Shown here piece by piece: positions 1 to 9,677 of a stretch of 64,000 bases of DNA. The stretch is from contig NZ_JAFLVR010000035.1 in the NCBI RefSeq assembly GCF_017315985.1, positions 62,001-126,000 of the forward strand. The letters are read 5' to 3'. The notes beneath the pieces are model-generated. The model was not told where the DNA came from and searched no databases. It saw only the letters and a program-made list of their open reading frames with translations. The position numbers and the translations under genes are program-made. Source of the DNA: Candidatus Enterococcus murrayae. GTDB lineage: Bacteria; Bacillota; Bacilli; Lactobacillales; Enterococcaceae. How positions within the stretch are numbered: position 1 is the stretch's first letter; the number at the start of each line of letters is the position of its first letter.

Positions 1-606
<606 letters not shown>

Positions 607-778
607 TTAGTCATTCCCCCATTCGGCTTAACTTTACATCCAAGAAGTTATTCTGTCGACAAATCTGCTTACTAAATGTAACCTTTCTTATTCTAACTTG
701 TATTTTTGAATACGTTCGATTACTAATTTTAAAGTACATCTGCAAATAACTCTTGCTGAAATTCTTATCAAAAAAGAA

Positions 779-810
779 GGGCAACCATCCTGCGACGATT
801 GTCCTTTCAA
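779..810 (-). terminator. Terminator downstream of the yneF-like gene
   Basis: An imperfect stem (AAGGACAA pairing with TTGCCCTT, one mismatch) is followed on the minus strand by CTTTTTTG. It lies just after the stop of the small membrane protein gene and probably ends its transcript. Confidence 0.6.
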
Positions 811-813
811 AAA

Positions 814-1038
814 TTATTGTTGGTTTTTCATTTGCTGCATCATTTGACGAACTTTTTTTTCTGAAGGCTTTTGCCCCATCGACATCATCATTTGACGTAA
901 CATATCCTCGTTGATTGGAGGATTCTTTTTGAAATAGTCTTGCATATATTTACGAGCTAAGAAGAAACCGCCAACAGCACCTAATAGTGCAGCGATTACT
1001 GCGATCAATACTACGATTCCAGTGGATACCATTTTCAC
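814..1038 (-). CDS. yneF: UPF0154 (YneF) family small membrane protein
   Basis: A 74-residue protein with one N-terminal membrane segment (about residues 8-28, ending GGFFLARKY) followed by a short basic cytoplasmic tail with [12 protein letters not shown] and a repeated methionine-rich stretch. This is the standard form of the UPF0154/YneF family, conserved in Firmicutes and of unknown function. A good ribosome site (AAGGAGCGG) precedes the ATG. It is a single-gene unit with its own terminator. Family assignment is secure; no role can be given. Confidence 0.9.
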   Translation of the reverse strand: MKMVSTGIVVLIAVIAALLGAVGGFFLARKYMQDYFKKNPPINEDMLRQMMMSMGQKPSEKKVRQMMQQMKNQQ

Positions 1039-1255
1039 CGCTCCTTTCCTGACACATTCTTATACATTTTACTAAAAGATACTTCAAAAGAAAAGCAGTT
1101 TTAAGAAACTTCAAATCTGGTTACGAAATTTTATGCCATTCTTATTAATTTTTCGAGGAGTATCCAATACTTTAGTTTTATTGAAAGGATGAAGAAAGCT
1201 GAGCTGTCGCGAATATGAGTAATTATCAAAAAAATTTTCAACTAATTTTAAATAA

Positions 1256-1287
1256 TTGATGAAATATTGATTAGAATATGCTAAAAT
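1256..1287 (+). promoter_or_regulatory. Possible proBA promoter
   Basis: TTGATG at 1256-1261 and an extended -10 TGCTAAAAT (TAAAAT at 1282-1287) lie 50 bases before proB. The spacing of 20 bases is long, so the extended -10 probably carries the activity. I see no T-box antiterminator or other leader element between this and the start codon. Confidence 0.4.
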
Positions 1288-1334
1288 GCAAAACAATATC
1301 TTCCTCGCTGGTGGCTAAGTGAAGAGGTGTATAC

Positions 1335-2144
1335 ATGAGAAATTTTTTGAGATCCGTCAATCGGATCGTGGTGAAGATCGGGACGAGCTCTTTGATCCAT
1401 CCAAACGGTAAGATCAATTTTTCTGGAATTGATCAATTAGCATTTGTATTGACTGACCTTCGTAATCAAGGCAAAGAAATAATATTAGTCTCTTCTGGCG
1501 CGATTGGCGTTGGAATGGACAAGCTTCATATTCCAGAGCGGCCACAGAAAATTCCGGAGCAGCAAGCAGTTGCCGCTGTCGGTCAATCTGAGCTGATGCA
1601 TATCTACAATCAGCGTTTTTTGGGATATAATCAGCAAACTGCTCAAGTCTTATTAACACGAGATGTAGTAGATTTCCCAGAAAGTCGAAAAAATGTTATC
1701 AACACGTTAGAACAGCTTATCTCAATGGGAATCCTTCCTATCATAAATGAAAATGACACTGTGGCTGTTGATGAAATGGATCATACGAGAAAGTTCGGTG
1801 ACAATGATGAGTTGTCAGCCATCGTTGCACAATTGATGGCTGCTGATTTATTAATCATGTTAAGTGATATTGATGGTTTTTATTCCGATAATCCATCTAA
1901 AAATAAACAGGCAATCCTTTACTCAACCATTTCAACCATCAATCAAAATCTAATGGATCAAGCAGGCGGTGAAGGCAGTCGGTTTGGTACTGGCGGAATG
2001 GTCAGCAAACTAAAGGCTGCTCAAAGAGTGTTAGATGCTAAAAGTGCTATGGTCTTAGCAAATGGAAAACCACCCAGAATAATTTTTGATATCTTAGCAG
2101 GTGCAGAAGTCGGAACATTATTCAAGGAGGGTAGCCATGAATAA
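1335..2144 (+). CDS. proB: Glutamate 5-kinase
   Basis: Phosphorylates L-glutamate to glutamyl 5-phosphate, the first step of proline synthesis. The 269-residue protein is an amino-acid kinase domain (VVKIGTSSL at the N-terminus, VSSGAIGVG, then INENDTVAVDE and the GTGGMVSKLKAA substrate loop) and lacks the C-terminal PUA domain found in longer ProB enzymes, as is common in lactic acid bacteria. The start at ATG 1335 follows GAAGAGGTG. Its last 8 bases overlap the proA start, so the two are translationally coupled. Confidence 0.96.
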   Translation: MRNFLRSVNRIVVKIGTSSLIHPNGKINFSGIDQLAFVLTDLRNQGKEIILVSSGAIGVGMDKLHIPERPQKIPEQQAVAAVGQSELMHIYNQRFLGYNQQTAQVLLTRDVVDFPESRKNVINTLEQLISMGILPIINENDTVAVDEMDHTRKFGDNDELSAIVAQLMAADLLIMLSDIDGFYSDNPSKNKQAILYSTISTINQNLMDQAGGEGSRFGTGGMVSKLKAAQRVLDAKSAMVLANGKPPRIIFDILAGAEVGTLFKEGSHE

Positions 2145-3387
2145 CTTAATGAACGTTTTAGGAAAACAAAGTAAGGAAGCTGCTCGACAACTGAGTCAGC
2201 TAGAAACAGCTCAAAAAAATGAATGTCTGCTGCAAATGGCTGCGGATCTAGAAAACAATACCCAATCGATTTTAACGGCAAATCAGCAGGATTTGAAACA
2301 AGCTAGAAAAAACGGGGTTACAGATCCATTGATTGATCGGTTACGTTTAACCGATATACGAATTCAAGAAATGGCCGACGGGATTCGGCAAGTAGCTGCT
2401 TTGCCTGATCCAATCGGTGTAGTTGAAAAAATGTGGCGCACAGAGGACCAGTTAATGATTGGTCAGCAACGAGTTCCTTTGGGAGTGGTTGGCATTATTT
2501 TTGAATCACGCCCGAATGTAACCACCGATGCTGCCAGTCTATGCTTTAAATCAGGAAATGCAGTAATCTTACGCGGCGGAAAAGAAGCCTTCTATTCTAA
2601 TCAGATGCTAGTGGAGCTGATGCAGCAAACTTTGCGAAACAATCAGCTAAACACTGCGATGATCCAATTCGTCAATGATACTTCCCGCGATACAGCAAAC
2701 GAAATGATGCGCTTAAATGACTATTTGGATGTTTTGATTCCTCGCGGAGGAGCAGGATTGATTCAACAAGTCAAAATGAATGCGACTGTGCCAGTAATCG
2801 AAACAGGTACTGGCAACAATCACGTTTACGTTGATCAGGCTGCTCAATTAGACATGGCTAACGACATCGTTATCAATGCAAAAGCTCAACGTCCGTCGGT
2901 ATGTAATGCCATCGAAACTTTGCTGGTCCATGAAGACATTGCCCCTGAGTTTCTTCCATTGCTCGAAGAGTCCTTGGCTTCTTATCCTGTCGCTCTGCGG
3001 GCTGATTCCAAAGCCTTAACCTATTTAAAAAAAGCAGGCCTAGCGGTCGAAGAGGACTGGAAAACTGAATTTTTAGATTATATTTTAGCAATTAAAGTGG
3101 TTGCTTCTTTAGATGAAGCGATTGAGCACATCAATCACTATAGTTCAAAGCATTCTGAATCAATTGTGACTGATAGTTATCAAAATGGTCAAAGATTTTT
3201 AAAAGAAGTTGATGCGGCAGCCGTATATATTAATGCCTCTACTCGCTTTACCGATGGGGTTAAATTCGGCTTTGGTGCTGAAATTGGCATCTCTACACAA
3301 AAATTGCACGCTCGTGGACCAATGGGATTAGAACATTTGACGTCTAGTAAATACATCATTTACGGTGACGGTCAAATTCGAGAGTAA
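2137..3387 (+). CDS. proA: Glutamate-5-semialdehyde dehydrogenase
   Basis: Reduces glutamyl 5-phosphate with NADPH to the semialdehyde that cyclises towards proline. 416 residues from ATG 2137; an upstream GTG at 2101 is in frame but the strong AAGGAGG site at 2124-2130 points to 2137. Features of the gamma-glutamyl phosphate reductase branch of the aldehyde dehydrogenase fold are visible: the SRPNVTTDAASLC segment, IPRGGAGLI, and QRPSVCNAIETLL carrying the catalytic cysteine. It forms a two-gene operon with proB and is followed by a strong terminator. Confidence 0.96.
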   Translation: MNNLMNVLGKQSKEAARQLSQLETAQKNECLLQMAADLENNTQSILTANQQDLKQARKNGVTDPLIDRLRLTDIRIQEMADGIRQVAALPDPIGVVEKMWRTEDQLMIGQQRVPLGVVGIIFESRPNVTTDAASLCFKSGNAVILRGGKEAFYSNQMLVELMQQTLRNNQLNTAMIQFVNDTSRDTANEMMRLNDYLDVLIPRGGAGLIQQVKMNATVPVIETGTGNNHVYVDQAAQLDMANDIVINAKAQRPSVCNAIETLLVHEDIAPEFLPLLEESLASYPVALRADSKALTYLKKAGLAVEEDWKTEFLDYILAIKVVASLDEAIEHINHYSSKHSESIVTDSYQNGQRFLKEVDAAAVYINASTRFTDGVKFGFGAEIGISTQKLHARGPMGLEHLTSSKYIIYGDGQIRE

Positions 3388-3391
3388 GACA

Positions 3392-3430
3392 AAAGCACAT
3401 GCTCATTTTAATAGGCATGTGCTTTTTTTC
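3392..3430 (+). terminator. Terminator after proA
   Basis: Perfect 11-bp stem AAAGCACATGC / GCATGTGCTTT (3392-3402 with 3415-3425) followed by a T run. The A run on the other side makes it likely to serve the convergent nfo gene as well. Confidence 0.9.
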
Positions 3431-4320
3431 TATTGTGTTTGAATTTTTTCCAACAAATTTGGATCAAATATTCCCTCATTCAGCATCGCTATTTCAAAAC
3501 CATAAGGGGCATGCTGATTCTTTTTATCTGCTCCAACATAGGGGGTCTCTAAAATTTTAGGCAAGTCCTTCAATTTTTCGTGATGAACAATAGCATTTAG
3601 TGTGTCAAATCCAATCGTACCGAAGCCAATATTCGCATGTCGGTCCTTGTGAGAACCGATTGGATTTTTCGAATCATTCACATGGACCACTTTCAACCGC
3701 TCCAAGCCGATTACTCGATCAAATTCGTCTAATACCCCATCAAAGTCCTCTTTAACATTGTAACCCGCGTCATTTGTGTGACAAGTATCAAAAGTTACAG
3801 AAAGCTTTTCATTCAAAGTCACACCATCGATAATATAAGCCAACTCTTCAAACGTTTTTCCTAACTCCGTCCCTTTACCTGCCATTGTTTCTAAAGCGAT
3901 TTGCGCTCGCTGATCTTTAGTCAGTACTTCATTCAAGCCTTTGATAATTTGATCTAAACCGGCTTTTTCGCCCGCACCTACGTGCGCACCCGGATGCAAA
4001 GTAATCTGCATTGCTCCTAAGGCCTCCGCCCGCATAATTTCATCCCGTAAAAATTGAACCGCAAATGGAAACATTTCCGGCTTTTTAGTGTTGCCTAAAT
4101 TAATAATATACGGTGCATGCATCACGATATTTGACAGACCATGCTCCTTCATAAATTCTTCTCCAGCCGGAATATTCATTTCTTCCACTGGCTTACGACG
4201 AGTATTTTGGGGAGCTCCACTATAGATCATAAAGGTTGAAGCTTTGTAGCCGGCTGCTTCTTGCGCCGCACCTAATAACATTTCTTTTCCTTTCATACTT
4301 ACATGAGAACCAATTAACAT
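3430..4320 (-). CDS. nfo: Endonuclease IV (AP endonuclease)
   Basis: Cleaves the DNA backbone 5' of abasic sites in base-excision repair, with a trinuclear zinc centre. The 296-residue protein is full length for the family. Metal-binding motifs are visible: IGSHVSM at the start, [55 protein letters not shown] and the late ILETPY. GGAGG precedes ATG 4320. It lies 18 bases after the AEC-transporter gene and is probably cotranscribed with it. Confidence 0.95.
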   Translation of the reverse strand: MLIGSHVSMKGKEMLLGAAQEAAGYKASTFMIYSGAPQNTRRKPVEEMNIPAGEEFMKEHGLSNIVMHAPYIINLGNTKKPEMFPFAVQFLRDEIMRAEALGAMQITLHPGAHVGAGEKAGLDQIIKGLNEVLTKDQRAQIALETMAGKGTELGKTFEELAYIIDGVTLNEKLSVTFDTCHTNDAGYNVKEDFDGVLDEFDRVIGLERLKVVHVNDSKNPIGSHKDRHANIGFGTIGFDTLNAIVHHEKLKDLPKILETPYVGADKKNQHAPYGFEIAMLNEGIFDPNLLEKIQTQ

Positions 4321-4338
4321 AAGAACCTCCAGATTTTT

Positions 4339-5244
4339 TTATAGGAATAATAATAAGCTAGTCATCAACGGTAAACTGATTAAGAAACTGAGTGACGATG
4401 TAAAGCCAACTACTTCAGCTCGCATACCTGCAGCTACACTGTTAATCACACCAAACGTTGGAATCGGTCCGACTGAAACAAGGCATAAAACGATTTTGAT
4501 CATCATCGGAAAAGGCATCAACATGAACAGTATCGCTAGCAAGATACCTACCCCATATTTGATTGCTAAAACACGCAAGACTAATGCCAAATCTTTCTTC
4601 GGCAAACGGAGTTCCAAAAACAAACCAATCATGAACATTGACAAAAAAGTGTTCGCATTCGCGATCGGCTGTGCGATCTGAAAAACTGCTTCTGGTAAAT
4701 CAATCTTTAACATACGAAAAAGCAACATAATTAAATAGCAGAGAAACGGGACTGAACGTCCCAAACGTCCTAAAACCTTTTTAGCGGTTGGGCGTTCTTC
4801 ATTACTGCCGCTGATACCTTCAATCACAACATTTGACCCTCCCGCTAGCATGACGCTGTTTCCAATATCAAAAAAAGATAAAATCGGAATCGCCTGCGGC
4901 ATAAAACTTTGGACAAATGGGATCGCAAAATTTCCGATATTGTAACCGGAAACACCATACATCAAAAATTCTCGTTCCACCTGCTCTTGCCTTTTTGATA
5001 AAAAATGGCCAGTAATAATCATTACTAGGTTCAAAAACAGCCCCGCTATAATCAGCAATAACAATTGATTTTTAATCTCCAAAAACTGCAGATTTACGAT
5101 AATCGCCGCTGGCAAGGTAACATTAACGACAATTTTTGAGATCATCGAACCATCCGCTTTCATCAATAAGTTCAATCGTTTCGTTAAATAGCCTATCAAA
5201 ATAATAACAAATAATCCTAACGAGTTTAATAAAACTGCTCTCAC
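4339..5244 (-). CDS. AEC-family (auxin efflux carrier type) transporter
   Basis: A 301-residue integral membrane protein with roughly ten hydrophobic segments spread over its length, of the Mem_trans/AEC family. Characterised lactic-acid members export malate or other small organic acids, but substrate cannot be read from sequence. The central YNIGNFAIPFVQ segment is typical of the family crossover region. The start codon is GTG at 5244 with AAAGGGGTGA upstream. It is probably an operon with nfo, with no obvious functional link. Confidence 0.85.
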   Translation of the reverse strand: MRAVLLNSLGLFVIILIGYLTKRLNLLMKADGSMISKIVVNVTLPAAIIVNLQFLEIKNQLLLLIIAGLFLNLVMIITGHFLSKRQEQVEREFLMYGVSGYNIGNFAIPFVQSFMPQAIPILSFFDIGNSVMLAGGSNVVIEGISGSNEERPTAKKVLGRLGRSVPFLCYLIMLLFRMLKIDLPEAVFQIAQPIANANTFLSMFMIGLFLELRLPKKDLALVLRVLAIKYGVGILLAILFMLMPFPMMIKIVLCLVSVGPIPTFGVINSVAAGMRAEVVGFTSSLSFLISLPLMTSLLLFL

Positions 5245-5290
5245 CTGTTCACCCCTTTACCTTCTAAAACGCTTACCTGTCAATGCATAG

Positions 5291-5327
5291 AAAGAGGATT
5301 GCTCCAAAAAATTGGTACAATCCCTTT
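5291..5327 (-). other. Hairpin downstream of tyrS
   Basis: AAAGAGGATTG can pair with CAATCCCTTT (one mismatch), with an inner CCAA/TTGG step. No T run follows on the minus strand, so it is not a standard terminator; it may still end or protect the tyrS transcript, or be an AEC-promoter element. Confidence 0.3.
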
Positions 5328-5338
5328 CGCGATTATGA

Positions 5339-6601
5339 TTAAAATTGTAAAACAAAATATTTTTTCTTGCCGCGACGAACAACGATGTATTCATCTGATA
5401 ATTTGTCTTGATCACTTAACGTATAAGCTACATCTTGCACACGATCTCCATTGATGTAGATTGCTCCGTTGTTGATGTCTTCACGAGCTTGACGTTTCGA
5501 GTTCTCAATTCCAGCAGTCAATAAAATTTCTACAAGGTTTAAATTATCTTCCGTTTGAACTTGATAATTCGGTACATTCTTAAAGCCTTGCTTGATTTCA
5601 TCTGCGTTCAAATTTTTTACCTCTCCGCTGAATAATGCTTCAGAGATATGAACTGCTTGATTATACGCTTCTTCTCCGTGAACTAACACAGTAACTTCTT
5701 TAGCCAGCGCTTTTTGAGCTGCACGCTGCTCAGGCGCAGCTGTAAACTCTTTTTCAATCGCATCGATTTCTTCTAAGTTTAAGAATGTGAAATACTTCAA
5801 GAATTTGACAGCATCACGATCATCGGTATTGATCCAGAATTGGTAGAATTCATAAGGTGAAGTCTTTTCTGGGTCAAGCCACACAGCATTCCCCTCTGTT
5901 TTCCCGAATTTTGTACCGTCTGCTTTAGTGATTAGCGGCATTGTCATTCCAAAAGCTTGCTTGCTTGCTTCGCGGCGAATTAATTCGATCCCCGAAGTGA
6001 TATTTCCCCATTGATCGCTTCCACCTAATTGCAGAAGACAGCCGTATCGTCTGTTCAATTCATAAAAATCGTATGCCTGTAATAATTGGTACGCAAACTC
6101 TGTATAAGAAATTCCAGATTCGATCCGACGTTTTACACTTTCTTTACTCATCATGTAGTTGATTGTGAAGTTTTTACCTACATCACGTAAAAAGTCGATC
6201 AATTTTAACTCGCCTAACCACTCATAGTTATTAGCGACAACTGCTGGATTTTCTTTGTTTTCGAAATCAATAATACCAGAAAGCTGGTCTTTGATACTTT
6301 GTGACCAATTTTGAACAGTATCCAAAGTGTTTAACTGACGTTCCGCATCTTTAAATGAAGGGTCTCCAATCATTCCGGTACCGCCGCCAACCAAAGCAAT
6401 TGGCACATGACCGTTTTGTTGGAAACGACGCAACGTCAAAATCGGTAATAAATGACCAATGTGCAAACTGTCTGCAGTCGGGTCAAAGCCGATATATAGT
6501 TTAACAGACTCTTCATTTAATTGTTTTTCTAAGGCTGCTTCGTCTGTTACTTGAAAAATTAAGCCACGGGCTTTTAGTTCTTGAAAAAAGTCTGAATGCA
6601 T
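5339..6601 (-). CDS. tyrS: Tyrosyl-tRNA synthetase
   Basis: Charges tRNA-Tyr with tyrosine. 420 residues from ATG 6601, placed by the AGGAGG six bases upstream; a longer in-frame reading to 6712 has no ribosome site. The class I signature HIGHLLP follows [11 protein letters not shown], and the KMSKS equivalent is [10 protein letters not shown]-terminal S4 RNA-binding domain ([18 protein letters not shown]) is present. A T-box leader, frequent for this gene in Bacillota, is not recognisable upstream. The tRNA-Tyr gene of this window is far away at 55.3 kb. Confidence 0.96.
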   Translation of the reverse strand: MHSDFFQELKARGLIFQVTDEAALEKQLNEESVKLYIGFDPTADSLHIGHLLPILTLRRFQQNGHVPIALVGGGTGMIGDPSFKDAERQLNTLDTVQNWSQSIKDQLSGIIDFENKENPAVVANNYEWLGELKLIDFLRDVGKNFTINYMMSKESVKRRIESGISYTEFAYQLLQAYDFYELNRRYGCLLQLGGSDQWGNITSGIELIRREASKQAFGMTMPLITKADGTKFGKTEGNAVWLDPEKTSPYEFYQFWINTDDRDAVKFLKYFTFLNLEEIDAIEKEFTAAPEQRAAQKALAKEVTVLVHGEEAYNQAVHISEALFSGEVKNLNADEIKQGFKNVPNYQVQTEDNLNLVEILLTAGIENSKRQAREDINNGAIYINGDRVQDVAYTLSDQDKLSDEYIVVRRGKKKYFVLQF

Positions 6602-6858
6602 TTTTATCCTCCTAATCAATTTTGCTGCTTTACTTAAAAAAGTAAAACATTTGCTTATTACGCATATCAATCCTAAATGATTTATACCTTCCCATATTAA
6701 CTGAAAAAACAAGGAAATAAAAGCGATTCACTAGAATTATTCAAACTTCTGTACCTGCAAGAATGCCTCTCGAGCAAAAGAAGCCAAACAATATAATAAT
6801 GTTTGTTTTGTTTTACTTAACAATTAGTTGAAGTTTTGATTACAAACATTCCATCCGC

Positions 6859-6888
6859 TTGTTAATAGAAGTAAAACTTTGCTATAAT
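6859..6888 (+). promoter_or_regulatory. Promoter of the class A PBP gene
   Basis: TTGTTA (6859-6864), an 18-base spacer and TGCTATAAT with a consensus -10 at 6883-6888. It predicts a short leader ahead of the ribosome site GAGGTGG at 6920. Confidence 0.75.
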
Positions 6889-6931
6889 TCAACAGATAAT
6901 TAAAATGATAGAATCTAATGAGGTGGACTTT

Positions 6932-9301
6932 TTGGCTCACAAGAAAAAAATAAATAAGCAACCGAAAAAGAGCGGCAAAAGTAAAGCAAAAGCTACTCTG
7001 GGAGGCTCTTTTGCGCTTAATGTTTCATTGCGGGTAGTCAAGTCATTGCTACTTGGCTTAGTCGTTGTGCTCTTTTTAGGCGGCATGCTGGTCGTCGGAA
7101 TCGGTGCTGGGTATTTTGCGCATCTTGTCGAAGGAACACCGACACCGACAAAATCAGAAATGAAACAAAAGGTTGGGGACATCGCTGAATCTTCCAAACT
7201 ACTCTACGCTGATGACCGTGAGTTAGCAACGATTCAAGCCGATCCAATTCGTGAAAAAATAAATTCTGATGAGATTTCTGAATGGGTAAAAAAAGCACTC
7301 GTTGCCACAGAAGATGAGAACTTTTACGAGCATCCAGGTGTTGTTCCAAAAGCAGTTGTTCGTGCCTTATTAGGAGAAATGGTTGGATTTGGTGCCGGAT
7401 CTGGCGGTTCTACGCTTACACAGCAACTAATCAAGCAGCAAGTTTTGACCAATGAGACTTCCTTCAAACGTAAAGCCAATGAAATCATCTTGGCATTGGA
7501 TTTGGAGAAATATTTAAGCAAAGATGAGATTTTAACGGCTTATCTGAACGTCTCCCCTTTTGGCCGTAATAACAAAGGACAAAATATTGCCGGGGTTGAA
7601 GAAGCGGCAATTGGTATCTTTGGTGTTCACGCAAAAGATCTAAATCTACCGCAATCCGCTTTTATTGCTGGTCTGCCGCAAAGTCCAATTGTTTACAGCC
7701 CTTATACGAATACTGGCGATCTAAAGCAAGATTATTCTCTAGGTATGGCTCGAAAAGATGATGTGCTTTTCAATATGTATCGTGAACAAATGATTTCTAA
7801 AAAGGAATACGAAGAAGCCAAAAAATATGATCTTTCTAAAGACTTCCAAGCACGGCAAGACGTAGAGGTCCAACAACACGGTTTCTTATACTATACCGTT
7901 TATAATGAAGCCATCAGCATCGTTGCAAAGCAACAGGCTAAAGAAGATGGTGTCAACGATGCGGATTACAGTAAAGAGGAAACGCGAAATCGCTATGTCG
8001 AACAAGCCAAAGTTAAAATGCAAAATCAAGGATTAGTCGTCAAATCAACAATTGATAAAAATATTTATGACGCAATGCAGCTGGGCGTAGCTGAATATGG
8101 ACAATATTTGGACGACGGCTCTGGTGCGACTGTTGAGCCTGGTACAGTCATGATGGATAACAAAACTGGCCGAATCTACGGTTTCGTCGGCAGCCGTGAT
8201 TATAATACGAACCAAAACAACCATGCCTTTGATACTGCTCGACAAGCAGGCTCATCAATCAAACCGATGCTAGTATACGGGCCAGCTATCGACCAAGGGC
8301 TATTAGGCAGCGCGTCACGAATTGCTGATTTTCCGATGAAATACCAGCATGGTGAACATGCGGGCAAGGAATTAGGAAACGCTGAAAACAAAGGTTCTAA
8401 AACTTTCCAAACAACACGACAGGCTCTTGTTGAATCCACAAACATCACCGCATATCATGTTTATCAAGATATGTTAGCAAATAAAGGGTCCGATCAATTT
8501 GCTTATGATAACTACTTGAAGAAAATGAATTATCCGACTTCCAATGCTTGGGGAGTTGAATCAGCACCATTAGGAACAACTGACGTCTCGACTCTGACAG
8601 AAGTCAACGGCTTCCAAACATTGGCTAACGGCGGGGTTTATCAGCAAGGCTATCTGATTGATTCAATTACTGACAGTACTGGCAAAGAGATCTATAAACA
8701 CAAGGACGAACCGGTTCAAGTATACTCAAAAGCAACGGCTTCCATCATGAATGACTTGATGCGTAGCGTAATTAACGAACAGCATACTACCCCATTCAAA
8801 TCCATTTTGAGTGGAGTGAATTATCAATTGAGTACGGCTGATTGGGTCGGGAAAACAGGGACCACTGATAATTATGCCGATAACTGGCTGATCGTCTCCA
8901 CCCCAACAATCACATTAGGAACGTGGACTGGACGAGATGATAACAAACCAATGAATGACGGCGCGGGAAATCGGACTGCGACCTACATGGCTTACCTTGC
9001 TGGTCGTATTTATCAGGTCAATCCAAACATCTTTGGTGAAGATGAAGAATTCGAGTTGTCTGATGACGTCAAACAGATTAAAGTTTCTGATTTTACTGGA
9101 CTAAAACCTGGTAAAGTAAATCACAATGGGACCAATTATCAAGTGCCAAGTGGTGAAACAACCTCTCTTTGGGCGAAGGATGGACCAGGGGATAATACCT
9201 ATGAATTTGGTATCGGTGGTAACGACGATGATTACAAGACTTATTGGAATACTCGCAATAAAGTCAACGCAAAAGCCAAAGAAGATAAAGACGATGATTA
9301 A
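6932..9301 (+). CDS. Class A penicillin-binding protein (PBP1B/PBP2A type)
   Basis: Bifunctional peptidoglycan glycosyltransferase and transpeptidase, anchored by one N-terminal membrane segment. I place the start at TTG 6932 because GAGGTGG lies just before it; the ATG at 6905 has no ribosome site and is close to the predicted transcription start. From TTG the protein has 789 residues. The GT51 domain shows ATEDENFYEHPGV and GGSTLTQQLIKQ; the transpeptidase has SSIK with the active serine at 441, STN at 502-504 and KTG at 641-643. The tail is acidic and glycine-rich. Divergent from tyrS, an arrangement also known for pbp1b in streptococci. Confidence 0.93.
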   Translation: MAHKKKINKQPKKSGKSKAKATLGGSFALNVSLRVVKSLLLGLVVVLFLGGMLVVGIGAGYFAHLVEGTPTPTKSEMKQKVGDIAESSKLLYADDRELATIQADPIREKINSDEISEWVKKALVATEDENFYEHPGVVPKAVVRALLGEMVGFGAGSGGSTLTQQLIKQQVLTNETSFKRKANEIILALDLEKYLSKDEILTAYLNVSPFGRNNKGQNIAGVEEAAIGIFGVHAKDLNLPQSAFIAGLPQSPIVYSPYTNTGDLKQDYSLGMARKDDVLFNMYREQMISKKEYEEAKKYDLSKDFQARQDVEVQQHGFLYYTVYNEAISIVAKQQAKEDGVNDADYSKEETRNRYVEQAKVKMQNQGLVVKSTIDKNIYDAMQLGVAEYGQYLDDGSGATVEPGTVMMDNKTGRIYGFVGSRDYNTNQNNHAFDTARQAGSSIKPMLVYGPAIDQGLLGSASRIADFPMKYQHGEHAGKELGNAENKGSKTFQTTRQALVESTNITAYHVYQDMLANKGSDQFAYDNYLKKMNYPTSNAWGVESAPLGTTDVSTLTEVNGFQTLANGGVYQQGYLIDSITDSTGKEIYKHKDEPVQVYSKATASIMNDLMRSVINEQHTTPFKSILSGVNYQLSTADWVGKTGTTDNYADNWLIVSTPTITLGTWTGRDDNKPMNDGAGNRTATYMAYLAGRIYQVNPNIFGEDEEFELSDDVKQIKVSDFTGLKPGKVNHNGTNYQVPSGETTSLWAKDGPGDNTYEFGIGGNDDDYKTYWNTRNKVNAKAKEDKDDD

Positions 9302-9326
9302 ACCAAAATGGACAACGAATACTTTT

Positions 9327-9362
9327 AAGAAAGGCGGCTCTTTTCAGAGCGGCCTTTCTTTG
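9327..9362 (+). terminator. Terminator after the PBP gene
   Basis: Long stem AAGAAAGGC-x-GCTC / GAGC-x-GCCTTTCTT around a short loop; the T-rich tract is partly inside the stem. Confidence 0.7.
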
Positions 9363-9389
9363 TATGAACAGCTTCTGCGTTTTGGCATC

Positions 9390-9425
9390 TTGTGACATCT
9401 CAGGCTTTTTGGTATTCTACCAAAA
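9390..9425 (+). promoter_or_regulatory. Promoter with overlapping inverted repeat before the Tad2-like gene
   Basis: TTGTGA (9390-9395), 17-base spacer, TATTCT (9413-9418). An 8-bp inverted repeat TTTTGGTA-TTC-TACCAAAA (9407-9425) covers the -10 element, which suggests a repressor site. Alternatively the repeat could be a small transcriptional hairpin. Confidence 0.45.
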
Positions 9426-9455
9426 GAAAAGTAATTTCGAACGGAGGAATTGTAA

Positions 9456-9677
9456 ATGACATTTGAAGAAATCTTACCTGAATTAAAAAAGGGGGCAAAA
9501 ATTATTCGCGAAGGCTGGGGCGGCTTTGAATTATATGTGACGCTCGTAGAAGGTGAAGTATTTGATGGTTCGCCAGTAACACCCTATTTTTTGATCAAAA
9601 CTGCTGATGAAGGTTTTTCAAGTTTTGCACCAACGGTTTGTGATATCTTAGCAAACGATTGGAAAATCGTTAAATGA
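9456..9677 (+). CDS. DUF2829 / Tad2-like small protein
   Basis: A 73-residue protein with the DUF2829 pattern: MTFEEILPELKKG, then REGWGG, a beta-rich centre, PYFLIKTADEG and the closing DILANDWKIVK. Phage members of this family (Tad2) bind and sequester the cyclic ADP-ribose-type signal of the Thoeris defence system. Here it is a chromosomal gene with no phage genes nearby, preceded by GGAGG and coupled by a 4-base ATGA overlap to a short-chain dehydrogenase. Family membership is seen; the ligand and role in this organism are unknown. Confidence 0.8.
   Translation: MTFEEILPELKKGAKIIREGWGGFELYVTLVEGEVFDGSPVTPYFLIKTADEGFSSFAPTVCDILANDWKIVK

Noticed and set aside
1111-1296. 61-residue minus-strand ORF upstream of proB
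   Set aside because: No ribosome site, no recognisable family, AT-biased composition, and it spans the likely proBA promoter.
5291-5327. Standard intrinsic terminator for tyrS
   Set aside because: The stem is good but no T tract follows on the minus strand, so it is listed only as a hairpin.
6602-6712. N-terminal extension of tyrS by 37 codons
   Set aside because: The extended frame lacks a ribosome site, while AGGAGG stands directly before ATG 6601, where the family's conserved N-terminus begins.
6602-6904. T-box leader for tyrS
   Set aside because: No conserved GGTGGNACCGCG-type T-box sequence is present on the minus strand upstream of tyrS.
9456-9677. Prophage remnant around the Tad2-like gene
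   Set aside because: Neighbours are chromosomal metabolic genes, with no integrase, attachment repeat or structural gene in reach.
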